Shown: positions 33,301-41,800 of the stretch, piece after piece | Layout: each line of letters begins with the position of its first letter | Position numbering within the stretch: the stretch's first letter is position 1 | Assembly (NCBI GenBank): GCA_030583605.1 | Contig: CP129466.1 | Span: 124,001-188,000 of the forward strand | Source of the DNA: Gammaproteobacteria bacterium | GTDB lineage: Bacteria > Pseudomonadota > Gammaproteobacteria > Steroidobacterales > GCA-2729495 | Reading direction: 5' to 3' | DNA length: 64,000 nt | Position numbers and translations under genes: made by a program | Notes under the pieces: model-generated | Told to the model about the DNA's origin: nothing | Database searches by the model: none | What the model saw: the letters and a program-made list of their open reading frames with translations, nothing else

Positions 33301-36300
33301 CTGCTCGCGCCCCGCCAGACGCTGTTCAGCTACACGGGCGACGCAACGCGTCCGTCGGAGGAAGCACAGGTCATCACCGGCCAGCCAAGCCTGACCACCA
33401 CGCACAGCTGGCACGATGCGCTGGGCCTGGAAAAGAGCCGGACGGTTCCCGCAGGCACGACATCGTGGACCTTCGACGAGTTCGGCCGCCCGACGGGCGA
33501 GACGCGTCCGGCGGGCAACACACAGGTGACACACAGCAACTGCGGGCCCTGCTTCGCTCCCCGCGCGCGGTACAGCATTCGCGCACTGCGCTCCGACGGC
33601 TACTGGACGGAGACCCAGCACGATGCATCCGGGCGAATGGTCGGCCGCTCGTCCGCGCTGCCGCTCAATCGCACCAGCCATCAACTCTTCGAATACGACG
33701 CGCTCGGCCGCGTGACCGGCGAGTCGCTTCCATATCGCGACGACCAGGCGGACAGCGTGTACTGGACGCGTTACCGCTACGATGCACTGGGACGGGTGAA
33801 ATCGATCGACCGGCCGGTCAGCGAACAGAATCCGTCCGGAGCGATGACCACGATTACCTATTCAGGCCTGAACGTGACCACCCGCGACGCGGAGATGCGC
33901 GCGACCCGCACGATCCACGGCGCCGATGGACGGGTCAAGATCGTCATACCACCGCTCGGCACCAATACCGGCTACTCCTACAGCCTGTCCGGCCAGATTG
34001 AGGCGGTCGTCGACCCCGGCTGGAATTCGAGCTGGTTCGTTCATGACGAGCAAGGGCGGCTGGTGCAGGTCAACCATCCCGACTACGGCACGCGCAACTT
34101 CGCCTACAACGCCTTCGGCGAACTGGTGCAGCAGAGCGATGGCCGGAACCCGCCGCAGACCATGACCCTCGAATACGACCAGCTCGGCCGCATCGTGCGT
34201 CGCGCCGAGCCGGAGGGTACGACGAGCTGGACCTACGTCAGCAGCGTGGGCGCGGCGCAGGGCCGGCTGCAGCAGGTCGAGGGCCCGGGCGAGAGCGGGC
34301 CCGCCGGTTTTCGCGAGAGCTACGCCTACGACAACCTCGGCCGGACCCGCCAGGTCACGACGGTGATCGACGACAGCAGTTACCAGACCGATTACGCGTA
34401 CGACGCCGACGGCAACCTCACTTCCATGATCTACCCGTCCACCGTCGGCTGGCGGCCGAAGTTCGGTTTCCGCTACTCTCGCGGGCACATGGTGCGGATC
34501 TTCGACGAAACGGTCGCGGCGAACCGCATTTACGCATTGACCGGCATGGATGCCTCGGGCCGGGAGGTGGCGGCGGTGTTCGGTGCCACGGCCTACGTGG
34601 AACAAAACTTCTACGATCGGGCCACCGGCCTTCTCAGCGCGATCCTGTCCGGCTCCGTGGCGCAGCCGGACAACCTGCAAAACTATGAGTACGAGTGGGA
34701 CCGCATCGGCAACCTGCTCGCCCGGCGCAACGTCGGGGCGAATCCGCCGGCCGAAGAACGATTCGCCTACGATGAGCTCAATCGCCTGACCGGAACGACG
34801 CTGAATGGCGCCCCGACACTGACGATGGTCTACCGGCCGGACGGCAACATCCGCACGAAGTCGGACGTCGGCAACTACATCTATGGCGCCGAGCATCCGC
34901 GCGCAGTCATGGCGATCGGCGGCGGCCCGCGAGGAGTGCTGAGCTTCGAGTACGATGCCAATGGCAATATGACGAGTCGCAGCGGCTCGCCGATCACCTG
35001 GACGTCGTACAACCAGCCCCGGCAGATCGGCGCCGGTGCCTACTACACCCGACTCAGCTACGGGCCGGATCGCCGCCGCACGCGCCAGGACCTGAAGGCG
35101 GGCACCAGGTCGAAGACCATCCACTACGTCGGGCCGCATTTCGAAGTCGAGACCGAAGGATCGGTGAAGCGCTACCGCTCCAACGTGTTTGCCTACGGAC
35201 GGGCGGTCTACAGCCAGGTCGAGACCAGCTCGGGCGGCCTCGAGGCCTACTACGTGCTGCACGACCATCTCGGCAGCGTCGACCGCCTTGCGCGTGCGGC
35301 CGGCACCGGCAGCGAAACCATGAGCCTGAGCTTCGACGTCTGGGGCAAGCGGCGTAACACGAACTGGAGCGCCGACACGATCGATGCGCGTCCGAACGAT
35401 ACGCACTGGACCGAGCGCGGATTCACCGGCCACGAACACCTCGACCTGGCAGGCCTGGTGCACATGAACGGGCGGCTGCACGATCCGGAGATCGGGCGCA
35501 TGATCTCGCCCGATCCCGTCGTGCCGGGCCTGGGAAACCCTCAGGGGCTCAACCCCTACAGCTACGTGATCAACAACCCGGCAACGTTTGCCGACCCAAG
35601 CGGCTACTTCCTGAGCAAGCTGCGCAAGGCGGTGCGCCGCGCCGTCCGTCACGTCGGATCGACCGGCAGACGTGTCGTCCGGCGCTGGGGCCGGCCAATC
35701 GGTGCAGCAATTGCGGCGTACTACACGGCCGGCGCCGTCTCCTCGTGGGCCTACGCCGCACAGACCTCTTCGATCTCCATCTCCGGTCCCGCATTCCTCA
35801 CCGCCGACGGCATTGCCGCCTCCGGCGCGCTGGGCGCGGCCGGAACATCGAGCGCCATCGCCGGCGGAGTTGCTGGCGGGGCAGTCGCCGGAGCGATTGC
35901 CTCAGGCGACCTGCGGGGAATAGCCGCCGGCGCCCTCACCGGCGGAGCCATGGCCGGGATTGGCGCAGCAGCTGGCGGCGGCTACAGTACTGGTCGCGTA
36001 CTTGCGGAAGCCACCGTCGGCGGAGTGTCGGCCGAAATGCAGGGCGGAGAGTTCCTGAACGGCTTCGTCACCAGCGGCAGCCTGTCGTCGCTCACCTGGG
36101 CGGCGCTGGAGATGCGCGAGGCGATGGTAAGGCAATCCCTGCTGAACACCGCAGGCAGGAATGCCAGCGGCCTGAGTGCCGGTTTTCGCGGGGACGGCTT
36201 CAAGCTCGGTGGCTGCCGTTGGCCGTGCCAATGGGGCCCGCTCGGCGGCATTCAGGGCCAGGCCGGAAGATTCCTCGGCGTGGACTACGCTCCCGGCTCG

Positions 36301-36498
36301 TTCCTTGATGGTCTCGTCGAGACTTTCGCTGGCCCGCACGATTTCCTGAACAGCCCCGTCCTCTACGATGCACTCGGCAATTCGGCGAACCGCTGGTCCG
36401 GCTTCGAGTTGTTGAACGCAGCCAACGTGCTGGTCGCTTCACCGTTCGCAGCAGCCTCCGTCATCCCGTCCTACGCCTACGGCGCCATGCATGACTAG
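30316..36498 (+). CDS. RHS-repeat/SpvB-like secreted protein, 2060 residues
   Basis: Very large secreted protein. After a signal-like N-terminus comes an SpvB/TcdB-type domain (PGSIAGAFAPATNGAATYSI, LVYNSSAGNGHAGAGW). Next are about seven FG-GAP/VCBS-like calcium repeats of the D-x-N-G-D-G type (DFNGDGTADL, DYNGDGFTDL, DFDGDGREDL, DMNGDGLSDV), a TcdB-middle segment, and many YD repeats from about residue 970. The RHS core follows (YVLHDHLGSVDRLAR, GRMISPDPVVPG, ending DPSGY near residue 1764). The last 296 residues are a variable tail: a basic stretch, a Gly/Ala-rich hydrophobic region and a conserved-looking end (GPHDFLNSP). I recognise no toxin motif. GGAGG precedes ATG 30316; the stop overlaps the next gene. 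Confidence 0.93.
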   Translation: MIGHSLALRSSTRPRAGLRLLLAAFVCVNAGVVTGAVLPGSIAGAFAPATNGAATYSIAIEMADGANGLKPGIALVYNSSAGNGHAGAGWTIAGLSQIERCPLTRALDGFVRGVRLDSQDRFCLDGEPLVRLSGPHGADGAVYRRELHSFERVIARGQQGNGPAWFELQRPDGLVYRYGNDEDSRAKAPGTSAVRGWALNEIEDRFQQRIGFEYTEDAALGEHRPAAIYWTYEAGESPEQAHYRLLFNYSARPAEDIRSGYVWGSPWRSSQRLSAIEYQFRDTGTFTRVHQYSLSYQSPSATGMSRSQLASITQCGPRDCLPPTTLAWDDGVAGWDHAGSMIYQPLDHIVVGDFNGDGTADLFGNNGGYWAVWPAQPESGQSGPPVAIPAPLGADGSGLALDYNGDGFTDLLARATNTADWVAYLAPGSTSSGFTARDTGVKSAGNGIPIALDIDADGFDDVVYLRDGTAWLRRNHGRGFAQEVPAGIGNARAPYTPAQGTAGWLASADFDGDGREDLLVARSLDAAGKLVAEAYLSNGSGFDAQPIATLGGTVTDDDVIVLDMNGDGLSDVLLRDGLYWRSYISRGTASGTTSGLVAAACSDPLSAPGGDRATVVDYEGDGRADLLQPSGQGWRVYRSDGECFSPTQRYAEVIAPSSNPATSIIGTDRDGDGNTDLLVRAFGGWRFLPHQRESRADGTPAYRAGVLRELTDGLGNRLEFSYRPLSGWSGYGIVEGPAPMGSRLLPGGALVVLSQWDADAGDGSRHSVTLSYTNLRADSLGRGLLGFQSIRMVDSRGITTETSYRQDFPFIGRPERVTVWNGSDKVSMYDPSWAASSTAAPEPAADTHFVHLASDLNEAYEVDADGSLRGNLVRSTQRTLSWNFNHGAVTREQVAVSSPQEAGAAYSTVRELTLDDSLRTAYGCLGFPNRIDISRGMTGSYSEAHTTQFSYGAGHCRTVTETSGPASNPAQQLRTTYAYDTTGRLVSLTRADGAGLLAPRQTLFSYTGDATRPSEEAQVITGQPSLTTTHSWHDALGLEKSRTVPAGTTSWTFDEFGRPTGETRPAGNTQVTHSNCGPCFAPRARYSIRALRSDGYWTETQHDASGRMVGRSSALPLNRTSHQLFEYDALGRVTGESLPYRDDQADSVYWTRYRYDALGRVKSIDRPVSEQNPSGAMTTITYSGLNVTTRDAEMRATRTIHGADGRVKIVIPPLGTNTGYSYSLSGQIEAVVDPGWNSSWFVHDEQGRLVQVNHPDYGTRNFAYNAFGELVQQSDGRNPPQTMTLEYDQLGRIVRRAEPEGTTSWTYVSSVGAAQGRLQQVEGPGESGPAGFRESYAYDNLGRTRQVTTVIDDSSYQTDYAYDADGNLTSMIYPSTVGWRPKFGFRYSRGHMVRIFDETVAANRIYALTGMDASGREVAAVFGATAYVEQNFYDRATGLLSAILSGSVAQPDNLQNYEYEWDRIGNLLARRNVGANPPAEERFAYDELNRLTGTTLNGAPTLTMVYRPDGNIRTKSDVGNYIYGAEHPRAVMAIGGGPRGVLSFEYDANGNMTSRSGSPITWTSYNQPRQIGAGAYYTRLSYGPDRRRTRQDLKAGTRSKTIHYVGPHFEVETEGSVKRYRSNVFAYGRAVYSQVETSSGGLEAYYVLHDHLGSVDRLARAAGTGSETMSLSFDVWGKRRNTNWSADTIDARPNDTHWTERGFTGHEHLDLAGLVHMNGRLHDPEIGRMISPDPVVPGLGNPQGLNPYSYVINNPATFADPSGYFLSKLRKAVRRAVRHVGSTGRRVVRRWGRPIGAAIAAYYTAGAVSSWAYAAQTSSISISGPAFLTADGIAASGALGAAGTSSAIAGGVAGGAVAGAIASGDLRGIAAGALTGGAMAGIGAAAGGGYSTGRVLAEATVGGVSAEMQGGEFLNGFVTSGSLSSLTWAALEMREAMVRQSLLNTAGRNASGLSAGFRGDGFKLGGCRWPCQWGPLGGIQGQAGRFLGVDYAPGSFLDGLVETFAGPHDFLNSPVLYDALGNSANRWSGFELLNAANVLVASPFAAASVIPSYAYGAMHD

Positions 36499-36835
36499 AT
36501 CGTCGCATCGCGCTGCCATGCTTGGCTTGATCGCTGTAGCAGCAGCCGGTTGCGCCTCGACCGCAGACCTTGCCAAAGGCTTTCGTGAAGATCGCGACCG
36601 CTGTGTAGGCCGTTTATTCATGGATCCGGACAGTTGGTGGTGCGGCTGGAGCGATGCGATTCAGAAGACGACCGTGGGTGACAGCACGGATGAATACCTG
36701 ATCGCGCGCGAGGACATGGGTCGTTGCCGCTGGGTATATGTCGTGGACCGCGAATCGCGGCGGGTAACCGACTGGCGTTTTGCCGGCGGCGAAGAAGACT
36801 GCTACAACCGTATCGACTGGCTCGGGCCATGGTGA
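36491..36835 (+). CDS. Small cysteine-rich lipoprotein coupled to RHS gene
   Basis: 114 residues. The signal peptide has a lipobox (VAAAGC, Cys about 21). The mature part is small, acidic and carries four further cysteines, two beside tryptophan (DRCVGR, WWCGW, GRCRW, EDCYN), enough for two disulfides. The ATG lies 8 bases inside the RHS stop, so translation is coupled. I know no family. Its place directly after an RHS gene makes it a candidate partner or immunity protein in the periplasm; this is inference from position only. Confidence 0.75.
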   Translation: MTRSSHRAAMLGLIAVAAAGCASTADLAKGFREDRDRCVGRLFMDPDSWWCGWSDAIQKTTVGDSTDEYLIAREDMGRCRWVYVVDRESRRVTDWRFAGGEEDCYNRIDWLGPW

Positions 36836-37413
36836 CCAATCGAGCCGGGATGAGCCGACTGGCTGGGCGTGGGTTCCTGCTCCTCGCTGTTGTCGCTATC
36901 CAGGCCGCCTGTGTGGGCTGGCCATCGCCGGTGAGCGACTCGGGATTGCTGCCGCACCAGGTGGGTGGTTACTGCACTAGCTGGTCAAACGCAAAAGGAA
37001 TCAAGGCACCGCATGGGGTGAGCCTCGTCGCGCGGCCGATGAAAGACAAGCTCAACGGCACAATCCTGCTCTACGTGAATATCCTCGTGCCCACCGCAGT
37101 GACGGTTCGGACCGAGAAACCGGAGATCGTCCTGACAAGCCCGACATGGCCAGAGCCGCGACGGCTGCGAATAAATCACTTCACCGGTCGCGGCGGATCG
37201 CACTTCCCCCCGGAGAGCGCGCTGCAGGGTTTCACAGATCCCGACCTGCCTCCCGAAGTTGTGACCCCCTGGTACCTGCCGCATGCCGACACGGAGTTTC
37301 CACCGACCGGACTGCCACAGGTACCCGAATTCACGCTGCAACTGCCAACACTGGAAATCAACGGCGAGCGCTTCCAGCCCAGGCCGATCACGTTTCGCGC
37401 CTGTACACGTTAA
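36829..37413 (+). CDS. Second lipoprotein-like gene of the RHS cassette
   Basis: 194 residues from ATG 36829 (7-base overlap with the previous gene); an ATG at 36850 would give a tighter signal peptide (MSRLAGRGFLLLAVVAIQAAC). The Cys context (IQAAC) is a weak lipobox. The mature part is mainly beta-strand-like with many prolines (SPTWPEPRRLRINHF, PDLPPEVVTPWYLP, PEFTLQLPTLEI). No family recognised. It closes a three-gene overlapping unit with the RHS gene, whose downstream neighbour is on the opposite strand. Confidence 0.7.
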   Translation: MVTNRAGMSRLAGRGFLLLAVVAIQAACVGWPSPVSDSGLLPHQVGGYCTSWSNAKGIKAPHGVSLVARPMKDKLNGTILLYVNILVPTAVTVRTEKPEIVLTSPTWPEPRRLRINHFTGRGGSHFPPESALQGFTDPDLPPEVVTPWYLPHADTEFPPTGLPQVPEFTLQLPTLEINGERFQPRPITFRACTR

Positions 37414-37498
37414 GCGTCGTGGATTGCCAGAGGGACCGATGCTCAGCCACACCGACAACGCCCCACCTAGCCACTCGCTGACCCGCTCCGCGCCTGCC

Positions 37499-37942
37499 TT
37501 ACTCGGCTGAGGCTGCGGCGGTGTCGATTTTCGTCGCTGCCCAGCCGATCACCTCCCGGACGCGCGGTGCCGCGAGCCGGCGGGCCTCCGCGAGCGAGCA
37601 CCAACGGAATTCCATGTGCTCGGCACTGCCGGTCTTTGGATTCGGCAGGATGGCGACATCCGTGCGGCGGGTCTCGGCCAGGTAGTACCGCGCGACCTTG
37701 CCGCGGCTGTAGGGGCCGGTCTCGAAATACTCCTCGCCCCAGGGAAAGACGAGATCATCGAGTGTGGTTTCCTCGCACACCTCGCGCAGCGCCGCCTGTT
37801 TCGGCTCTTCGTCCTCCTCCACCAGCCCTTTCGGGAAATCCCAGTGGTTGAAGGCACGCAGCAACAGGAATCGCCAGCCCTGCGGCGTCTGCCGCAGGAC
37901 CACCGCGCCACAAGACAGGACTTTGCGACGCCCCCTCGCCAT
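37499..37942 (-). CDS. NUDIX hydrolase, Ap4A-hydrolase-like
   Basis: 147-residue Nudix protein. The Nudix box reads GLVEEDEEPKQAALREVCEE followed by TTL, so the usual EEXGU ends in Thr instead of Gly; all catalytic Glu residues are present. The preceding HWDFPKG is the strand typical of diadenosine-tetraphosphatase-like members, and the tail has EFRWCSLAEAR. It cleaves a nucleoside-polyphosphate link by family role. ATG 37942. It is convergent with the RHS cassette and precedes nothing in an operon. Confidence 0.87.
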   Translation of the reverse strand: MARGRRKVLSCGAVVLRQTPQGWRFLLLRAFNHWDFPKGLVEEDEEPKQAALREVCEETTLDDLVFPWGEEYFETGPYSRGKVARYYLAETRRTDVAILPNPKTGSAEHMEFRWCSLAEARRLAAPRVREVIGWAATKIDTAAASAE

Positions 37943-37973
37943 CGGGCCGAGTATATCGGGTTGCGCGGGACTC

Positions 37974-40466
37974 TCAGGCGTCGCGCAGCACGCTGACCGG
38001 CGGCTCGTTCACCGCCTTGCGGGTGGCGAGCGTGCCGGTCAGGCCGACGAGAACGCTGCCGACGAGCAACCCCGCCGGCCACAGGATCGGGCTCACGACA
38101 TAATCGAGGTCGAACACGCGTTGCGCCAGCACCAGGCCGATGACGGTCGCGCCGAGTGCACCGAGCGCGCCGGCCAGGCCCCCGAGTGCCGTGAACTCCA
38201 CGGCTACCCCTTGCAGGATGGTGCGGCGATCGGCGCCCAGCGCGTGCAGGATCGCGCTTTCGAAACGCCGCTCGTCGCGCGTCACCTGAACCGCGGCGAG
38301 CAACACCATGACGCCCGCGAGCAGCGTGAACAGGAACACGTACTGCACGGCCAGCGAGGCGCGGTCCACCACCATGCGCACCTGAGCGAGGATCGCCTCC
38401 AGGTCGAAGACGGTTACACCCGGAAAGGCGCGCACCAGCTCGTTCAGCAGCCGTCGCCTCTCGGGCGGTACGTGAAAACTCGCAATGTAGGTCTGCGGCA
38501 GTTCGGCAGCCAGCCCGGGCGAGAGCATCAGGTAGAAGTTCGGGGCGAACGACTCCCACTCGATGCGGCGGATACTCGTGACGGGCGCAACGAACTCCTC
38601 GCCGCCGACGTTGAACGACATGCTGTCGCCGACCTGCACGCCGAGCCCGCGAGCCACGTCCTCCTCGATCGAAATCTGCGGCGCGCCCTCGTGGCTTTCA
38701 CCCCACCACTCGCCGCTGACGATACGATTGCTCTCCGGGAGCGCTCCGGTCCAGGTGATGTTCTGTTCGCGGCGCACGAAATTGGCGCCCTGCCGGTCGG
38801 CGAAGGTCATGTCGGCCACCGGCCGACCGTCGATCGCCGTGAGTCGCCCGCGGATGAACGGCAGGGATGTGGGCTCGCTGCCGATTTTCTCGCGGATGAA
38901 GCGCGACATCTCGGGCCAGGTCGCCGGGGCGATGTTGATGAGGAAGTAATTCGGCGCGTCCGGAGGAATCGTGCGCCGCCACGCCTCCAGCAGGTCGCCG
39001 CGCACCACCGTGAGCAGCAGCAGCACCATCAGCCCCAGGCCAAACCCGACGATCTGCACGATGCTCTCCGCGCCGCGCCGCGAGATGTTCGCAAGCCCGT
39101 AGCGCCAGGCGACGCCCGCCGCTCCGCGAAAACGCGTGACCAGCGCCACCAGCCCCCAGCCTGCGGCACCTGCGATCAACGCCAGGCCGGCGAGGCCGCC
39201 GGCCACGACGCCCACCAGGGCCAGGTCGCGGACGATCGCGTAGATCATGCCGGCCAGTGCGGCGGCGGCGAGCGCGTAGGTCGCGACCGTGGACAGCGCC
39301 GGCGGCGGCAGATCGCGGCGCAGCACGCGGATCGGAGAAGTGCGCCTGAGCTGCCACAGGTGCGGCAGTGCAAAACCGAGCGCCACCGTCGCCGAAGTCA
39401 GTGCGCCGAGCCAGGCCGGCCTGACCGTCGGCAGCGGCAACTCCATGTCGAGCACCCCCTCGGACAGCCGCGCGAGCACCGCCTGGGCTCCGAAGCCGAG
39501 CGCCGAACCGGCGAGCGTGGTGCCGAGGATGATCGCGGCAAGCTGTGCGAGCGTGCTGCGCTCGATGAAGGACTGCGTGGCGCCGAGACTTTTCATCAAG
39601 GCGACCGTATCGAGGTGGCGGAATGCGTACAGCCGCGCCGCCATGGCCGTGGCGACCGCGGCCAGCACCACCGTGACGAGCGAGGCGAGCGCAAGGAAGC
39701 GTTGCGCGCGATCGATCGCCTCGTTGATCTGCTCGCCGGCATCCTTCTGGTCGCGAATTGCGGTTTCGCTGTCGAGGCGCGGTGCAATGCGCTGGCGGAA
39801 CTCGCGTAACGCCGCACCCTCGCCCGCGAAGAGCTGCCGGAAGGTCACGCGGCTGCCGGGTCGCAGCACGTCCATGAGCGCGACATCGGCGATGTTGACG
39901 AGCAGCGACGGCGCGAGATTCGCGAAGCCCGGATTCTGGTCCGGCTGGTACTCGAGCACACGGGTGATCTTCAGGTCACGCGTGCCCACCTGCACCACGG
40001 CACCGACTTCCGCGCCGAGCTTGCCGAGCAGCCCGGGCTCTGCCCAGGCCTCACCGAGCGCCGGAATGCCGCTGGCGACCGTCGTCGCGCCGAACATCTC
40101 GGTGGAGATCTTGAGTTCGCCGCGCAAGGGATAGCCCTCGGTGACGCCCTCGATGGTCGCGAGCGAGCTTTGCTCCTCGCCGGTGAGCACCACGGAGGGA
40201 AACGCGACCGCCTCGGCCGTGCGCAGCCCGAGCGATTGCGCCTCGTCCAGAAAAGCCGACTCAATCGGCGCCGGCGACCGCAAAACGAGGTCGGCAGCGA
40301 GGATCGCGCTGGCCTGCGCGCGGATCACCCCGCCGACGCGATCGGTGAAGAAGCCGACCGCGGTAATCGCGGTAACCGCCACCGTGATCGCCGCCACCAG
40401 CACGGTAAGCTCGCCCGAGCGCAGGTCGCGAACGAGGGCGCGCAGCGCGAACGACCAGGCGTTCAT
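37974..40466 (-). CDS. ABC transporter permease, YbbP/FtsX type
   Basis: 830-residue membrane protein with the YbbP layout: first helix at the N-terminus, a large periplasmic domain, a first FtsX domain (AARLYAFRHLDTVALMKSLG), two central helices, a second periplasmic region and a second FtsX domain at the end (RRFESAILHALGADRRTIL). Such MacB-like permeases do not import; they move or expel lipophilic substrates. Its ATG overlaps the stop of the ATPase gene (ATGA), giving a coupled YbbA-YbbP pair, next to tesA as in E. coli. Confidence 0.92.
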   Translation of the reverse strand: MNAWSFALRALVRDLRSGELTVLVAAITVAVTAITAVGFFTDRVGGVIRAQASAILAADLVLRSPAPIESAFLDEAQSLGLRTAEAVAFPSVVLTGEEQSSLATIEGVTEGYPLRGELKISTEMFGATTVASGIPALGEAWAEPGLLGKLGAEVGAVVQVGTRDLKITRVLEYQPDQNPGFANLAPSLLVNIADVALMDVLRPGSRVTFRQLFAGEGAALREFRQRIAPRLDSETAIRDQKDAGEQINEAIDRAQRFLALASLVTVVLAAVATAMAARLYAFRHLDTVALMKSLGATQSFIERSTLAQLAAIILGTTLAGSALGFGAQAVLARLSEGVLDMELPLPTVRPAWLGALTSATVALGFALPHLWQLRRTSPIRVLRRDLPPPALSTVATYALAAAALAGMIYAIVRDLALVGVVAGGLAGLALIAGAAGWGLVALVTRFRGAAGVAWRYGLANISRRGAESIVQIVGFGLGLMVLLLLTVVRGDLLEAWRRTIPPDAPNYFLINIAPATWPEMSRFIREKIGSEPTSLPFIRGRLTAIDGRPVADMTFADRQGANFVRREQNITWTGALPESNRIVSGEWWGESHEGAPQISIEEDVARGLGVQVGDSMSFNVGGEEFVAPVTSIRRIEWESFAPNFYLMLSPGLAAELPQTYIASFHVPPERRRLLNELVRAFPGVTVFDLEAILAQVRMVVDRASLAVQYVFLFTLLAGVMVLLAAVQVTRDERRFESAILHALGADRRTILQGVAVEFTALGGLAGALGALGATVIGLVLAQRVFDLDYVVSPILWPAGLLVGSVLVGLTGTLATRKAVNEPPVSVLRDA

Positions 40467-41122
40467 GACACCAGCCGGCCGCCGTCGATCTCCACGATGC
40501 GGTCGCAGCGCCCGGCGAGCGAGCGCTCGTGGGTGACCAGCACCAGCGTGGTCCCGGCCTGCCGGTTCAGTCCGAAGAGCAGGTCAGCGACGCGCGCGCC
40601 ACTTGCCGTGTCGAGGTTGCCGGTCGGCTCGTCCGCAAACAGCACCTGTGGCCGCCGCACGAAGGCGCGGGCGATGGCAACCCGTTGCTTCTCGCCGCCG
40701 GAGAGCTGTTTCGGGTAGTGCGACAGGCGCCGTTCGAGGCCGACCGAGGCGAGTGCCTCGCGCGCTCGCTCGCGAACCTGCGCATCGCCGGCAAGCTCCA
40801 GCGGCAGCATGACGTTCTCGATCGCGGTCAGGGATGGAACAAGGTGAAACGACTGGAATACGAAGCCGACGCTCTTGCCGCGCAGCCGCGCGCGACCGTC
40901 TTCATCGAGCGCCGTGAGGTCCTCGCCGCATAGCCATACGGCACCACTGGAAGGCCGGTCGAGGCCGGCCAGCAGCGCGAGCAGCGTGGTCTTGCCGGCT
41001 CCGGAAGGGCCCACCAGCGCAACGCTTTCACCGGCGCGTATCTCGAGGTCGACGTCGTCGAGAATGGTCAGCGGCCCTTCCGGGCTGCTAACCTGTTTGC
41101 CGAGCCCTGAAGCCCGCAGCAC
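40463..41122 (-). CDS. ABC transporter ATP-binding protein, YbbA type
   Basis: About 219-residue ATPase of the lipoprotein-transport-like (LolD/MacB) class. Walker A is GPSGAGKTT, Q-loop FVFQSFHLVPS, signature LSGGEKQR, Walker B VLFADEPTGNLD, switch His in VTHERS. Start choice is uncertain: GTG 41122 leaves 13 bases to the divergent tesA start, GTG 41152 would give a length close to E. coli YbbA but overlap tesA by 17 bases. Neither has a good ribosome site. It powers the adjacent permease. Confidence 0.92.
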   Translation of the reverse strand: MLRASGLGKQVSSPEGPLTILDDVDLEIRAGESVALVGPSGAGKTTLLALLAGLDRPSSGAVWLCGEDLTALDEDGRARLRGKSVGFVFQSFHLVPSLTAIENVMLPLELAGDAQVRERAREALASVGLERRLSHYPKQLSGGEKQRVAIARAFVRRPQVLFADEPTGNLDTASGARVADLLFGLNRQAGTTLVLVTHERSLAGRCDRIVEIDGGRLVS

Positions 41123-41135
41123 GACCTGATCGACC

Positions 41136-41777
41136 TTGCCTTCCTTTATCACCAAGCTGGCTGTCCTGATACTGATGGCCGCCTGCCAGAGCGCGTTCGC
41201 CGCGGACGCCGGGCGGACGTTGCTGGTGATCGGCGATAGCCTGAGCGCCGGTTTTGGCCTGGAACCCGGACAGGGCTGGGTCGCGCTGTTGCAGGACCGG
41301 CTGGAGGCCGAAGGGTACGGGTATCGCGTAGTGAATGCCAGCATCACCGGCGACACCACCACCGGCGGTGTCGGGCGTCTGCCGCGGGCCCTGCAGCTGC
41401 ATCGGCCGGCCGTCGTGGTGATCGAGCTCGGCGGCAACGACGGGCTGCGCGGCACGCCCATCCCGGTGATCCGCGACAACATGGCCGAGATGATCCGTCT
41501 CGCACAGCAGGCGCAAGCCCGCGTGGTGCTCGCCGGCCTGAAAATGCCCCCCAATTACGGGGAGCGTTACACCTCCGCGTTCGAGGCGATGTACGCGGAG
41601 TTGGCCGCCAGACACGGTGTCGCGCTGATCGATTTTTTCATGGACGGTGTGGCGCTGAACCCGCGCTTCATGCAGCCGGACGGCATCCATCCGAATGCCG
41701 CCGGCCAGGCGCGGCTGCTGGAGAACGCATGGCCGGTGATCGAGAAGCAGCTGCGCGCGACTTCGGGTCGGCACTGA
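41136..41777 (+). CDS. tesA: Arylesterase / acyl-CoA thioesterase I (TesA)
   Basis: 213-residue SGNH hydrolase in the periplasm; TesA acts as thioesterase, protease I and lysophospholipase L1. Blocks are clear: GDSLSAGF (nucleophile Ser), GGNDGLRG (block III) and DGIHPN (block V Asp-His). A signal peptide precedes (KLAVLILMAACQSAFA). The only in-frame start that keeps it is TTG 41136; an upstream TGA rules out anything longer. The last codons and the stop are formed by a copy of a 28-base extragenic repeat. Confidence 0.93.
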   Translation: MPSFITKLAVLILMAACQSAFAADAGRTLLVIGDSLSAGFGLEPGQGWVALLQDRLEAEGYGYRVVNASITGDTTTGGVGRLPRALQLHRPAVVVIELGGNDGLRGTPIPVIRDNMAEMIRLAQQAQARVVLAGLKMPPNYGERYTSAFEAMYAELAARHGVALIDFFMDGVALNPRFMQPDGIHPNAAGQARLLENAWPVIEKQLRATSGRH

Positions 41778-41791
41778 AGTGCCTCCTGCAG
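41764..41791. repeat. Inverted copy of the 723-750 REP sequence
   Basis: 28 bases identical to the reverse complement of 723-750, with the hairpin GGCACT-GA-AGTGCC inside. It overlaps the 3' end of tesA and supplies its TGA. Confidence 0.85.
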
Positions 41792-41800
41792 GATGCCGGC

